Shown here piece by piece: positions 34,773 to 42,645 of a stretch of DNA of 64,000 nt. The notes under the pieces are model-generated. The model searched no databases. It saw nothing but the letters and a program-made list of their open reading frames with translations, and had not been told where the DNA came from. The DNA is from CAZYBU01 sp964645775 (GTDB lineage: Bacteria; Spirochaetota; UBA4802; UBA5550): positions 62,001 through 126,000 of the forward strand of contig CAZYBU010000003.1 in the NCBI GenBank assembly GCA_964645775.1, in the 5' to 3' direction. Made by a program: the position numbers and the translations under genes. Position 1 is the stretch's first letter. Every line of letters begins with the position of its first letter.

Positions 34773-36784
34773 AACCAGAATCGTGCGTTATACAGCTTGA
34801 GGGCGGGTCCCGGATAAAGACTCCCTGGGGTGTCGACGCCCTGCTGAAGGGTGTCAGCATACGGTTTAAAAAGGAAGATATGGACGGCGGGTCCCGTTAC
34901 CGCGTTTTCCTCTCCACGGAGAGGGAAGTCTACCTTAAAGACGCCCGGCTTATCTTTCGGCACGATTATGATCCGGACGACAGGATACTGGCCAACGGTT
35001 TCCAGTCCTGGTCGGAAACCGTGGAGATGCCGGTAAACGGCCGTCAGTGCCCCATTCCGGCCCCCCTCCGATGGATATACGGTTTCAACAGGCACGGTGC
35101 CAGTTCTTTTTTTAATCCTTCAGGCAGAAGAGGAAGAATCGCCAGTCACACCTGGACCCATATCCGGAGGGGTAAGGAACGGTTTCTCCTGGCCGGAAGC
35201 CTTAATTATCGTTCCTATACCATTTTGCATCACAATACTTTTCGATCCAGGATGACCGTTCAGAACATCTGCGAAGGGCAGGCCCTGGATTACCAGGAAA
35301 CGGTTTTCGATCTCTTAATCCTCCGGGGAAAGTCGGCCCCATCCTACAAAAGCTATGTGGAAAAACTGCTTAAGCGCAAACCGGAGATGTCTCCCGTCAC
35401 CGGCTGGACAAGCTGGTACAATTACTATACTGATATCAGCGAAGAGATCATCCGGGAAAACCTGGAGAATTTCGTCTCGCTGAACCTGCCCATCGATATT
35501 TTCCAGATAGACGACGGTTACCAGACGGCCGTGGGAGACTGGCTCTCAATTAAGGAGAATTTTCCCAATGGAATGGGAGCCGTGGCCGAAAATATCCACC
35601 GGGCCGGGCTTAAAGCCGGTATCTGGCTCGCCCCCTTCGCCTGCGCTAATAACTCGAAGATCTTCCGCGACCACCCCGACTGGCTGGTTACCGATGAAAA
35701 GGATCGTCCGGTCCAGGCCGGTTACGTTCCCCTCTGGGGAGGTGCCTGGTACGCCCTGGATATCTACAACGAAGAGGTGCGTTACTACCTCGAGAAGGTA
35801 TTCTCCACGGTCTTCGATACATGGAACTATGACATGGTTAAGCTCGACTTCCTGTACGCGGCGGCTATCCGACCCGGCCGGGGAAAGAGCCGGGGGATGA
35901 TCATGGACGAAGCCATGACCTTTCTCAGACGGCTCTGCGGAACTAAGGCGATCCTGGGTTGCGGTATTCCGATGGGTCAGGCGGCCGGGTACGTGGATTA
36001 CTGCCGCATCGGCTGCGACGTCGCCCTGGGATGGGAGGACCAGCTTCTCAGAAAACTTCAGTATCCTGAGAGGGTCTCCACAATCAGTTCTCTCCGGTCA
36101 ACCATACACCGCAGATACTTAAACGGGAAGGCCTTTGTCAATGATCCGGACGTCATTATCCTCCGGGAGGAGAACAATGAACTTACCGACCGGGAAAAGG
36201 GGACCCTCATGGCCGTAAACGCCGCGCTGGGTGGACTGGTCTTCACCTCCGACAATCCAGGAACCTATGATTCTAAAACACTCCATACCTGCAGGGCTCT
36301 CTTTCCCCATCTGGAAAAAGAGGTCCTGGATGTGATTGACAGAGATGAACTGTACCGCATCGATTTTATGATCGGCAAAGAGAAGTTTATTCTCGCTGTC
36401 AATCTTTCAAACAACAACAGACAGCTTATCCTGGACCAGGGTGAATATTACGATAACGGACTTCTCTCTGGCCGGGAGGATCTCTTCCTGGGTGGGGATA
36501 CCTACCTGGAACCCCACGCCTCCAGGATCTTCCGGGTGATACCCCGGACACTACCCGGCCTCGTGGGCACCACCGGCCATATCTTCCCGGGAAGTGAAAT
36601 AGAATTTCTTAATGTTACAGAGAATGAAGTAAAGGTGACCCTGAAAGAGCGTTTCGTCAATGACGGGACCATAATTGTCAACACCGGCCGCGCCGGGACA
36701 TTTCACTTCGAGGGAAAAGAATATAATACACTGGATGAGAAAGGAAAGAATATCCTGAAGTTGCCCTACCCGGGAAAAGAATGA
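34769..36784 (+). CDS. Alpha-galactosidase (GH36)
   Basis: The family-36 hallmarks are FQIDDGYQTAVGDW, then the nucleophile in YDMVKLDFLYAAA (Asp near residue 360), and the acid/base Asp in DYCRIGCDVALGW near residue 417. An N-terminal beta-sandwich (residues 1-190) and a C-terminal beta domain flank the barrel. There is no signal peptide, so the enzyme is cytoplasmic and would hydrolyse imported alpha-galactosides such as melibiose or raffinose, feeding the galactose to galK. At 671 residues it is slightly short for the family. Confidence 0.9.
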   Translation: MKPESCVIQLEGGSRIKTPWGVDALLKGVSIRFKKEDMDGGSRYRVFLSTEREVYLKDARLIFRHDYDPDDRILANGFQSWSETVEMPVNGRQCPIPAPLRWIYGFNRHGASSFFNPSGRRGRIASHTWTHIRRGKERFLLAGSLNYRSYTILHHNTFRSRMTVQNICEGQALDYQETVFDLLILRGKSAPSYKSYVEKLLKRKPEMSPVTGWTSWYNYYTDISEEIIRENLENFVSLNLPIDIFQIDDGYQTAVGDWLSIKENFPNGMGAVAENIHRAGLKAGIWLAPFACANNSKIFRDHPDWLVTDEKDRPVQAGYVPLWGGAWYALDIYNEEVRYYLEKVFSTVFDTWNYDMVKLDFLYAAAIRPGRGKSRGMIMDEAMTFLRRLCGTKAILGCGIPMGQAAGYVDYCRIGCDVALGWEDQLLRKLQYPERVSTISSLRSTIHRRYLNGKAFVNDPDVIILREENNELTDREKGTLMAVNAALGGLVFTSDNPGTYDSKTLHTCRALFPHLEKEVLDVIDRDELYRIDFMIGKEKFILAVNLSNNNRQLILDQGEYYDNGLLSGREDLFLGGDTYLEPHASRIFRVIPRTLPGLVGTTGHIFPGSEIEFLNVTENEVKVTLKERFVNDGTIIVNTGRAGTFHFEGKEYNTLDEKGKNILKLPYPGKE

Positions 36785-36785
36785 T

Positions 36786-37583
36786 CTAACCGCGGCGGAA
36801 ATCCATGAGCCGAAAATCGTCCCGTATATTCGCCGCCTTTTCCCTTACCTCCAGGATAGCCCCGTATCCGGTTTTATCGCTAAAATTTTCCACTACCCTG
36901 TCTTTTCTGTCGTCCGATATCCTGAGCTGATGAAAGCGAAGAGGCACCTCCCAGCGGCTGTCCCGGATGGAGAGGAGCCGGTCACAGAAATCGACCAGCT
37001 CATTGAGAGCCAGGCCTCCGTCTCGCAGGATGGAGCTCCCGCTCCTGGCTACCTCCAGTTCCCCCGTATCGATCCTGTTCATCAGGGATATATGCTCTTC
37101 AATTCGGAGGGAAGGTTTCGTCCCCCGGGGAAATGAAAGTCGTTCCAGTTCATGCTCAATACGGGAGAATTCCGAACGGTCGGCCGCCTCGTCCAGGATA
37201 AGAAAAAAGACGGGCAGGTAATACAGCGTAAGGTCCGAAAGGGCGCCGTAAAATTTCTTCAGCTCATATTCCGCTGCAGGATGAAAATCCAATTCCGGGT
37301 AATCGGCGATACGGGCGCGGTTCTCGTCCACGATAGACTCGACTTTGTCAGAGAATTTCGGTCCTTGCTTTCTACTCTCATACCGTTCCTTAAGCTTTTC
37401 AAATGCGGAAATCTCAGAAAGGATAAACCCTTCCATATCCATTTTGTTCTTCTCGGCCATGCGGAGGCGTTCCTCGAACTTCTCCACGTCGAACCAGCGG
37501 ACTCCATACCGCTCGGCGTAATCCCGGTAACGGGTCTTGAGTTTGAAAATCAGCGCCTTTATCTCTTTTTTATTCAGTGCCAT
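36786..37583 (-). CDS. Uncharacterised cytoplasmic protein
   Basis: I do not recognise a family. The 265-residue protein is largely helical and charged (KEIKALIFKLKTRYRDYAERY, EFSRIEHELERLSF, EEHISLMNRIDTGELEVARSG), with no signal peptide. A membrane-like strand (LYYLPVFFLILDEA) lies near residue 125. Its ATG overlaps the stop of the HEAT-repeat gene by one base, so the two are probably co-transcribed. Confidence 0.6.
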   Translation of the reverse strand: MALNKKEIKALIFKLKTRYRDYAERYGVRWFDVEKFEERLRMAEKNKMDMEGFILSEISAFEKLKERYESRKQGPKFSDKVESIVDENRARIADYPELDFHPAAEYELKKFYGALSDLTLYYLPVFFLILDEAADRSEFSRIEHELERLSFPRGTKPSLRIEEHISLMNRIDTGELEVARSGSSILRDGGLALNELVDFCDRLLSIRDSRWEVPLRFHQLRISDDRKDRVVENFSDKTGYGAILEVREKAANIRDDFRLMDFRRG

Positions 37584-38878
37584 CAGGTATATATTCCTAC
37601 GAGGTACCGGACAACCTGGTGCATCTGGAACCTGAAGACAGGATCCATTTCTTTGTAGTAAAGGTCAAGCAGAGGAATAATGGTGCTGCGACTCCGCATT
37701 CTCTTCAAAGCGTAGAGAGCGGCGCTCTTAACGTATCGTTTCTCTTCCCCTTCAATGACCTCAAGAAGAGTACTGATCGTACCTCCGGTCTGGTACATTC
37801 CCAGGGAATTGCATGCCTCGGCGCGGACCCGATAATTATTATCCTTCAACAGGTCTTTCAGGATATGAAGGGAACGATTGTCGGAAACCACCCCCAGGGC
37901 GTAAACGGCACGTATCCTTCTTGTGACAGTCGGGTCATGGCGGGCAATCTTCACAAGGCCATCCATATCCCCCACCCTTTTAAGCTGGATGATGGTCTCC
38001 ACCATGAGGTCCTTAATTACTGGATCATTCTCCCTGTCCAGGGCCGATGAAACCGCGTGGACAGAGGAGTTTGAGCCGAGCTTCCGGATCGCCAGGATGG
38101 CTTCTTTCCTTACCTCTTCACTTTCAGAGGAAAGGGCCCTGTTCATGATATAGACGCCCCTGCCGTCTCTCATTTCCCCCAGGGCTTTCAGGGCCTCGGC
38201 CCGGACCTCGTCATTATCATCCCCGGAAGCGGCCCCACGTACCATGAAAAGAAGATTGTCCAGGTTGTTTCGGGCCACGGCCCGGATGGCGTAAATGCGG
38301 ACTGATTTATTATCATCCTTTAAAAGCCGGCTCAGGACCTGGTAGAACCTCTGGTCGTAGAGCCAGGAGAGGGCCTCCGCTGCGTAGATGCGGTAGACCG
38401 GGTTTGGGTCATCGATCATACCGATAACTATCGGGTAGATCCGGTCGTCCCGGTTATCGGAAAGGCTCATGGCAGCCTCAAGGCGTAGTGTGCTGAAGGG
38501 ACTCCTCAGAAGTTTCGCTATGGGAACAACGGCCCTGCGGTCCCTTGAGGCGGCCAGGTGGGGCAGGATAGCTTTTTTTAGCACAACGGACCGGCTCTCT
38601 TCAATTATCCGGATAAGCTGGGGAACAGAGTCCTGGAAGGGGATGGTCTTGAGGGCAATGATAACACAGGTCCCGGTAAAACGCCCACTCCGAATGGCCC
38701 TGTCCGCCAGCTTTTCAACCAGGGCGGGTGGAGCGCCCCCTGACAGTTCTTCCAGTGCCGCCCTTTTCTTCTCCTCATCAGAAGAACATATATCAGAAAG
38801 AGAAGGCGCCGCGGACACGCCTGTCGGAAGGACCAGTAGAGCCGTCAGTATGGTTATAAAGAGAAGATTATACTTCAT
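37583..38878 (-). CDS. Exported HEAT-repeat protein
   Basis: After a signal peptide (YNLLFITILTALLVLPTGVSA) the chain is a solenoid of HEAT/PBS-lyase-like repeats of about 31 residues, for example RRAVVPIAKLLRSPFSTLRLEAAMSLSDNRD, NPVYRIYAAEALSWLYDQR, NKSVRIYAIRAVARN and DEVRAEALKALGEM. Such repeats form a protein-binding scaffold. It is probably periplasmic. The partner is unknown; the uncharacterised gene downstream is a candidate. Confidence 0.85.
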   Translation of the reverse strand: MKYNLLFITILTALLVLPTGVSAAPSLSDICSSDEEKKRAALEELSGGAPPALVEKLADRAIRSGRFTGTCVIIALKTIPFQDSVPQLIRIIEESRSVVLKKAILPHLAASRDRRAVVPIAKLLRSPFSTLRLEAAMSLSDNRDDRIYPIVIGMIDDPNPVYRIYAAEALSWLYDQRFYQVLSRLLKDDNKSVRIYAIRAVARNNLDNLLFMVRGAASGDDNDEVRAEALKALGEMRDGRGVYIMNRALSSESEEVRKEAILAIRKLGSNSSVHAVSSALDRENDPVIKDLMVETIIQLKRVGDMDGLVKIARHDPTVTRRIRAVYALGVVSDNRSLHILKDLLKDNNYRVRAEACNSLGMYQTGGTISTLLEVIEGEEKRYVKSAALYALKRMRSRSTIIPLLDLYYKEMDPVFRFQMHQVVRYLVGIYT

Positions 38879-38950
38879 TGAAGTAATATTGTTTCCCCGG
38901 ATAGATAATGAGACCCTGTAAAGGAATCATGTCGCGGAACCGGAATGGGA

Positions 38951-39565
38951 TCAGCGCATAACCCCTGTCAGATAGTTATTGGCTATGCCTTCGATGACAG
39001 ATTCATCCAGGACATTCATACCCCTCTTCTCGTAGTCATACACGATGAGCATGATACCGCCCACCAGCATGGAGGCGGTCAATCTGGAATTAATGTCGGT
39101 TTTGTAAAGATTGAGTTTTTTAATCTCGTCTACCTCAAGGGAGATGACTTTCGCGATCCGGCCAACGGTCCTGTTTACGCGATTGATGATTTCTTCGTCG
39201 ATACCGGCTATCTCCTTGAAGATAAGCTTGATGACAATCGGTTCATTAACCAGAACGGAGATGGTGCCGGAAATCCGGTCATTAATGAATCTCTTGATAG
39301 ATTTCTCGCTGGGGTCGTTCTCGAGAAAATCACGGATATCATCAGGATCAAGAATGTCCTCAATAGCTTCTATGACACTATCAAGTATGGCGTATATAAT
39401 CTCTTTCTTGTTGCTGAAATACTGGTAGACGGTTCCCCGGGCAATGCTCAGTTTCTCACAGACCTGGCCGATATGAGTACTCTGAAAACCGTTTTCGATG
39501 AACATTTCCTTCGCAGTATTAATAATCTGGTTTTTACGACGTTCTCCCTTAGGTGGCATAGTCAT
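38951..39565 (-). CDS. TetR/AcrR-family transcriptional regulator
   Basis: The N-terminal helix-turn-helix is typical: IINTAKEMFIENGFQSTHIGQVCEKLSIARGTVYQYFSNKKEIIYAIL. The C-terminal ligand domain of about 140 residues is all-helical and shows no specific family. GGGGGAA precedes the ATG. A small helical ORF lies 12 bases upstream on the same strand. The ligand and target are unknown. Confidence 0.93.
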   Translation of the reverse strand: MTMPPKGERRKNQIINTAKEMFIENGFQSTHIGQVCEKLSIARGTVYQYFSNKKEIIYAILDSVIEAIEDILDPDDIRDFLENDPSEKSIKRFINDRISGTISVLVNEPIVIKLIFKEIAGIDEEIINRVNRTVGRIAKVISLEVDEIKKLNLYKTDINSRLTASMLVGGIMLIVYDYEKRGMNVLDESVIEGIANNYLTGVMR

Positions 39566-39576
39566 TTCCCCCGATA

Positions 39577-39741
39577 TCAGTTGAAGCGATCCGAAGAACG
39601 TTTCAGGCTGTTTATCTCTTCTTTCAGGGGAACGAGCGCATCCTGCAGCTCACGCATGATCCTGTCGGCTTTTTCCTGTAGTTCCTTACTCATGGAAGAT
39701 TTCTCTCTCACATCAGGATGTTCGGCGCCTTTATATTTCAT
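39577..39741 (-). CDS. Small helical protein upstream of the TetR gene
   Basis: A 54-residue frame (or 38 residues from an ATG at 39693) ends 12 bases before the TetR gene. Residues 16-50 are a strongly amphipathic helix (EKADRIMRELQDALVPLKEEINSL), like a short coiled coil. Codon use resembles the neighbours. The ribosome site is weak at both starts. It may be co-transcribed with the regulator. Confidence 0.45.
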   Translation of the reverse strand: MKYKGAEHPDVREKSSMSKELQEKADRIMRELQDALVPLKEEINSLKRSSDRFN

Positions 39742-39940
39742 TATCGGACATTGCGCTCCAGAAGCTTTATGATCCCCTGAATAGTATACTCTGAGAAGAA
39801 CAGATTCTCAAAAGTATCTAAACAGAATAGATACCGGTGTCAGTTGGTCAACAATTTTTCATATAATAATGCACCAGAATATGAATACAATTTTTTGGGT
39901 ACTCACCTGAATATATGTTAAAAAAATCTACCCTTCAACG

Positions 39941-39976
39941 TTTAGAACCCGTCGGTCCCTTCCGACGGGTTCTAAA
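39941..39976. repeat. Perfect 15-bp inverted repeat
   Basis: TTTAGAACCCGTCGG (39941-39955) and CCGACGGGTTCTAAA (39962-39976) are exact reverse complements around a six-base loop TCCCTT. It lies 30 bases downstream of the 83-residue gene (minus strand), so it may be its terminator, although no U-run is adjacent in either direction. The intergenic stretch 39742-40005 holds nothing else I can support. Confidence 0.6.
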
Positions 39977-40005
39977 GGATTTCTTTGTACGTCATGGTTA
40001 CCTCT

Positions 40006-40257
40006 TCAGGCAGTTGTATTAAGCTGTTCTCCGGTCCTTGTATCTCCATTTTCTACCGTAAGACTGGATCCGATGAACATGTAGAGAAGGTTTTTCATCT
40101 CCTTAAGATCCATCATTACATTGGCATCAACACGTACCTTTTCACCAGAAAAAGTCTTGGGAGATTCACTCCCGGAATCTGTACTGACTCGTTCCCCCTG
40201 GAGGGCCACCTGTCCGTATCCGGGAGGAAAGGTGGACGTATTCATCGTGACATCCAT
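40006..40257 (-). CDS. Uncharacterised 83-residue protein
   Basis: I do not recognise a family. The protein starts MDVTMNTSTFPPGYG, has a Ser/Thr-rich middle and ends with a helix (MMDLKEMKNLLYMFIGSSL). There is no signal peptide. GGAGG lies 8 bases before the ATG, which supports expression. Confidence 0.6.
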   Translation of the reverse strand: MDVTMNTSTFPPGYGQVALQGERVSTDSGSESPKTFSGEKVRVDANVMMDLKEMKNLLYMFIGSSLTVENGDTRTGEQLNTTA

Positions 40258-40386
40258 TTCATGATCCTCCTTCCTTGGATAGTTACTATATATATCGACA
40301 AAACATTAAAAAATCAGCAAAAAAAAAGCTGATTTTCAGCTCTCTGATATAAATCTTTTACCTCCTGTATACCATTATAATAGCGC

Positions 40387-40422
40387 AAAAAGTACGGGCC
40401 GATCTGGAAGAACCGGCCCGTA
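40387..40422 (-). terminator. Rho-independent terminator of the lptE-holA operon
   Basis: On the minus strand the arms TACGGGCCG and CGGCCCGTA (40414-40422 and 40393-40401) are followed by CTTTTT (complement of 40387-40392). The four genes or gene fragments from 42494 to 40429 run into it. Confidence 0.7.
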
Positions 40423-40428
40423 TGCCTG

Positions 40429-40640
40429 TCACTCCTTCTCAATATGAATGACACAGCTCCAGAAGGTGCCGGTTTGATCCCCTGATATTTGCGGTAACCG
40501 ATGATTGTTTGACGAAGTCCGAGATACTCAAAGTAGAACTTCTCAATAGTTTCAAATATCTTTCTCCCGGGAACATCAATCCGTTTAACCCTGGAAAGAA
40601 CAAAGGCCTCATGAAGAAAAGTGAGGTACTGTAAAACCAT
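40429..40640 (-). pseudogene. Relic of a DUF4143-type AAA ATPase
   Basis: Residues EAFVLSRVKRIDVPGRKIFE and EKFYFEYLGLRQTIIGYR align with the DUF4143 domain found in AAA+ ATPases of mobile or toxin-like loci (consensus AFLLxRVxRYDxxGKKxLxT-EKYYLxDxGLRxAIxGYR). Normal proteins of the type are 370-450 residues; only about 50 remain. One frame runs from ATG 40640 past the terminator to 40314. A second frame takes over at the GGGG run (40479-40484) and stops at 40429, just before the terminator, reading GDQTGTFWSCVIHIEKE. One extra G would join the two. Both the truncation and the frameshift point to a decayed gene. Confidence 0.5.
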
Positions 40641-40658
40641 ACTGGGAGAAAGTTCTAT

Positions 40659-40895
40659 CTAGGGTTCACCGGCAAACATCCTATCCGTGGAATCATGCCA
40701 GTCGCAGTAGAAATCGCGGCAGCCGGGCGGGCGGGTCGAGTATATTCGACATTGGGCGTACCGGTCCAGGTGAGGACAGGCCAATAACCGGGTGCCGTCG
40801 GTGAGTTCCAGCGCAGATTGTTCTCCTGTCATGGGATGGCGGCCGCAGCACTGGTAGAGCTTTTCGATTATATGGCAGATCTCGCAGGCCGGCAT
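40659..40895 (-). CDS. YkgJ-like cysteine-cluster protein
   Basis: The 78-residue protein has the Cys pattern of the YkgJ/CxxCxxCC family, thought to bind zinc or iron: CEICHIIEKLYQCCGRHP, then CPHLDRYAQCRIYSTRPPGCRDFYC. Its role is unknown. It starts one base after the holA stop, so it is part of that operon. Confidence 0.8.
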   Translation of the reverse strand: MPACEICHIIEKLYQCCGRHPMTGEQSALELTDGTRLLACPHLDRYAQCRIYSTRPPGCRDFYCDWHDSTDRMFAGEP

Positions 40896-40896
40896 C

Positions 40897-41919
40897 TCAG
40901 TTGAGAATGGTCCCTGTCATTTCAAGAAGGGGACTGTCAAGGAAACGGCGGGAGGATCCGCCTGTCTTCACGGCCACCTCGGCCCGGGCCGCCGACCGGA
41001 TGATCCTCTTCAGGCGTTCCTGTCCTGTCTTCTCAAATATGGATATCTGCTTGTCCCGTATCCTGGGTGGATACTTCCGTTTCTCAATAACCGAAAGAGG
41101 ATTCTCGCCCCTGAAGGAGGCCCTGTGGCATTCCTCGATCTCCGCGGCCTTTTTCATGACCAGGGCCACAACGGCAAGTTCCTGGACATTCTCATCCAAA
41201 AGCCGTTTCAGCGAAGAAACAGCTCTTTTATCTTTCAGAAAAAGCATGTCAATATATTCAAAAATGCTGGTGTCTCTCAGATCCGCCACCACCTGCCGTA
41301 CCATACGGACCGTCACCTTCTCGTCCACGGCGTAGGAGGCAATCATCTCAATTGACTCATCGACGTTGCGAATGTCGTTTCCTGTCCTTTGCACGATGGC
41401 GCCGGGTACGTTATCCTCGACTGCAAGATCCCTTTTTTCCAGTTCCTGGCGGATATACGCGAGTATGTCGCTGTCGAACATTTTCCAGAACTGGACAACC
41501 TTCATGGAATCGAGCCAGGGTTCCAGCACCGCGGGAGGCCGGTTTTTCGCGCTGGTGAGGACCACTGTAACCGACGGATCTCTCTCCTTTATAAGTCGTT
41601 CAACATCAGACTTCACGTTCTTCCCTGAACCGATCCGGTCCACGTCGCGAACAATAGCCATCCGCCTCTCGCTGAACATCGATGAGGAGAGGGCAAAATC
41701 AAGGGCGGCCATGAACTCCTCCTTTTCGCCCTTCTCTTCCAGGTTAAAGCGGGAAAGAGCCGTACGCCTCTCCTCTTCATCGGGGATGAGCCTGGCGGCG
41801 ATCTGTTCCGCGACCTTCTCCTTTTCCCCCTCTTCCTCACCAAGAAAAAGGTAGACATCATGAAGGGAACCGCCCCGAAGCTCACGGATGAATTGTCTTG
41901 AATTCATGAATTTTTTCAT
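40897..41919 (-). CDS. holA: DNA polymerase III delta subunit
   Basis: This clamp-loader subunit opens the sliding clamp. The chain starts with the family's degenerate AAA+ fold (VYLFLGEEEGEKEKVAEQIAARLI) and continues with VVLTSAKNRPPAVLEPWLDSMKVVQFWKMFDSDILAYIRQELEKRDL, typical of DnaPol3_delta. The C-terminal domain (VRMVRQVVADLRDTSIFEYIDMLFLKDKRAVSSLKRLL) is the collar domain. The start is ATG 41919, overlapping the lptE stop in ATGA. In Gram-negative bacteria lptE-holA is a conserved pair, which supports both calls. Confidence 0.94.
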   Translation of the reverse strand: MKKFMNSRQFIRELRGGSLHDVYLFLGEEEGEKEKVAEQIAARLIPDEEERRTALSRFNLEEKGEKEEFMAALDFALSSSMFSERRMAIVRDVDRIGSGKNVKSDVERLIKERDPSVTVVLTSAKNRPPAVLEPWLDSMKVVQFWKMFDSDILAYIRQELEKRDLAVEDNVPGAIVQRTGNDIRNVDESIEMIASYAVDEKVTVRMVRQVVADLRDTSIFEYIDMLFLKDKRAVSSLKRLLDENVQELAVVALVMKKAAEIEECHRASFRGENPLSVIEKRKYPPRIRDKQISIFEKTGQERLKRIIRSAARAEVAVKTGGSSRRFLDSPLLEMTGTILN

Positions 41920-42494
41920 TTCTCTTTTCCCAGCTCCCTGTCGCTCATCAGTTCCGTGTACCATCCGGTAATAGCCTTCCGCGTCAAACGGTCGGCCATG
42001 CTGTCCAGAAGCCGATCCACGGCCTGTTCCCGTGTAAGAACCGGCTGTTCAACTTCGGAATATTCCAGGTAGGCCCACACCTTTTCATCGCTGAAAATGA
42101 TCCTTTTCGGCGGTTCCATGAGTACGGCCCCTGTCCTGACAGAGATTCTCCACCTGGCCGGACGGCCTATACTATCGTAAGAGAGGGGGAGCCGGCGAAA
42201 CTCCAGGATGGATACCGTGTAGTATACATCGGAATCATCCCGGGCGGGCACCACGGTCAGCCTCCCATCCATGTTGAAACGTTCCCGGAGCTTTCTCGTA
42301 AGCTCGTCCTCCCATCCCATGGGAACACGGCTGGTCACCTTCAGGGCGATCCGGTTGGCGTCCCTGGGAATGACCGGCTCACCCCGGAGGACCGGGATCT
42401 TCAGTTCTCCCCTGTTCTCCGTGGAGCCGCAACCGAAGAGCGTAAGCAGGGTAAGGAAGAGGATGAATACGTGAAATTTCATATTTTTCATCAT
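41916..42494 (-). CDS. lptE: LPS assembly lipoprotein LptE-like
   Basis: The signal peptide ends in a lipobox (LTLFGC, then GSTENRG). The mature part is about 170 residues with the LptE-type strands EFRRLPLSYDSIGRPARWRI and a C-terminal helix (TREQAVDRLLDSMADRLTRKAI). LptE plugs the LptD pore and aids LPS insertion into the outer membrane. Similarity is moderate, but the adjoining holA supports the call. ATG 42494 is chosen (in-frame starts also at 42521, 42491 and 42482); ribosome sites are weak. Confidence 0.8.
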   Translation of the reverse strand: MMKNMKFHVFILFLTLLTLFGCGSTENRGELKIPVLRGEPVIPRDANRIALKVTSRVPMGWEDELTRKLRERFNMDGRLTVVPARDDSDVYYTVSILEFRRLPLSYDSIGRPARWRISVRTGAVLMEPPKRIIFSDEKVWAYLEYSEVEQPVLTREQAVDRLLDSMADRLTRKAITGWYTELMSDRELGKEK

Positions 42495-42609
42495 AAAAAA
42501 GGTTAATTTCCCACACCTCATTGACGAGACTATAAGTAGATCATTTTACACTTTAATTGGTCTTCCTTGAAACTTCTGGGCAGTCGTATCAGGAAAGACC
42601 TTTTGCAAC

Positions 42610-42635
42610 AACGGGATAGAGAAATCTATCCCGTT
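42610..42635. terminator. Perfect 11-bp hairpin downstream of the glycogen synthase gene
   Basis: AACGGGATAGA (42610-42620) and TCTATCCCGTT (42625-42635) pair around GAAA. It lies 11 bases after the stop at 42646 and would end that long transcript. The U-run is weak, and T-rich sequence follows on the plus strand. Confidence 0.5.
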
Positions 42636-42645
42636 TTATATATAC

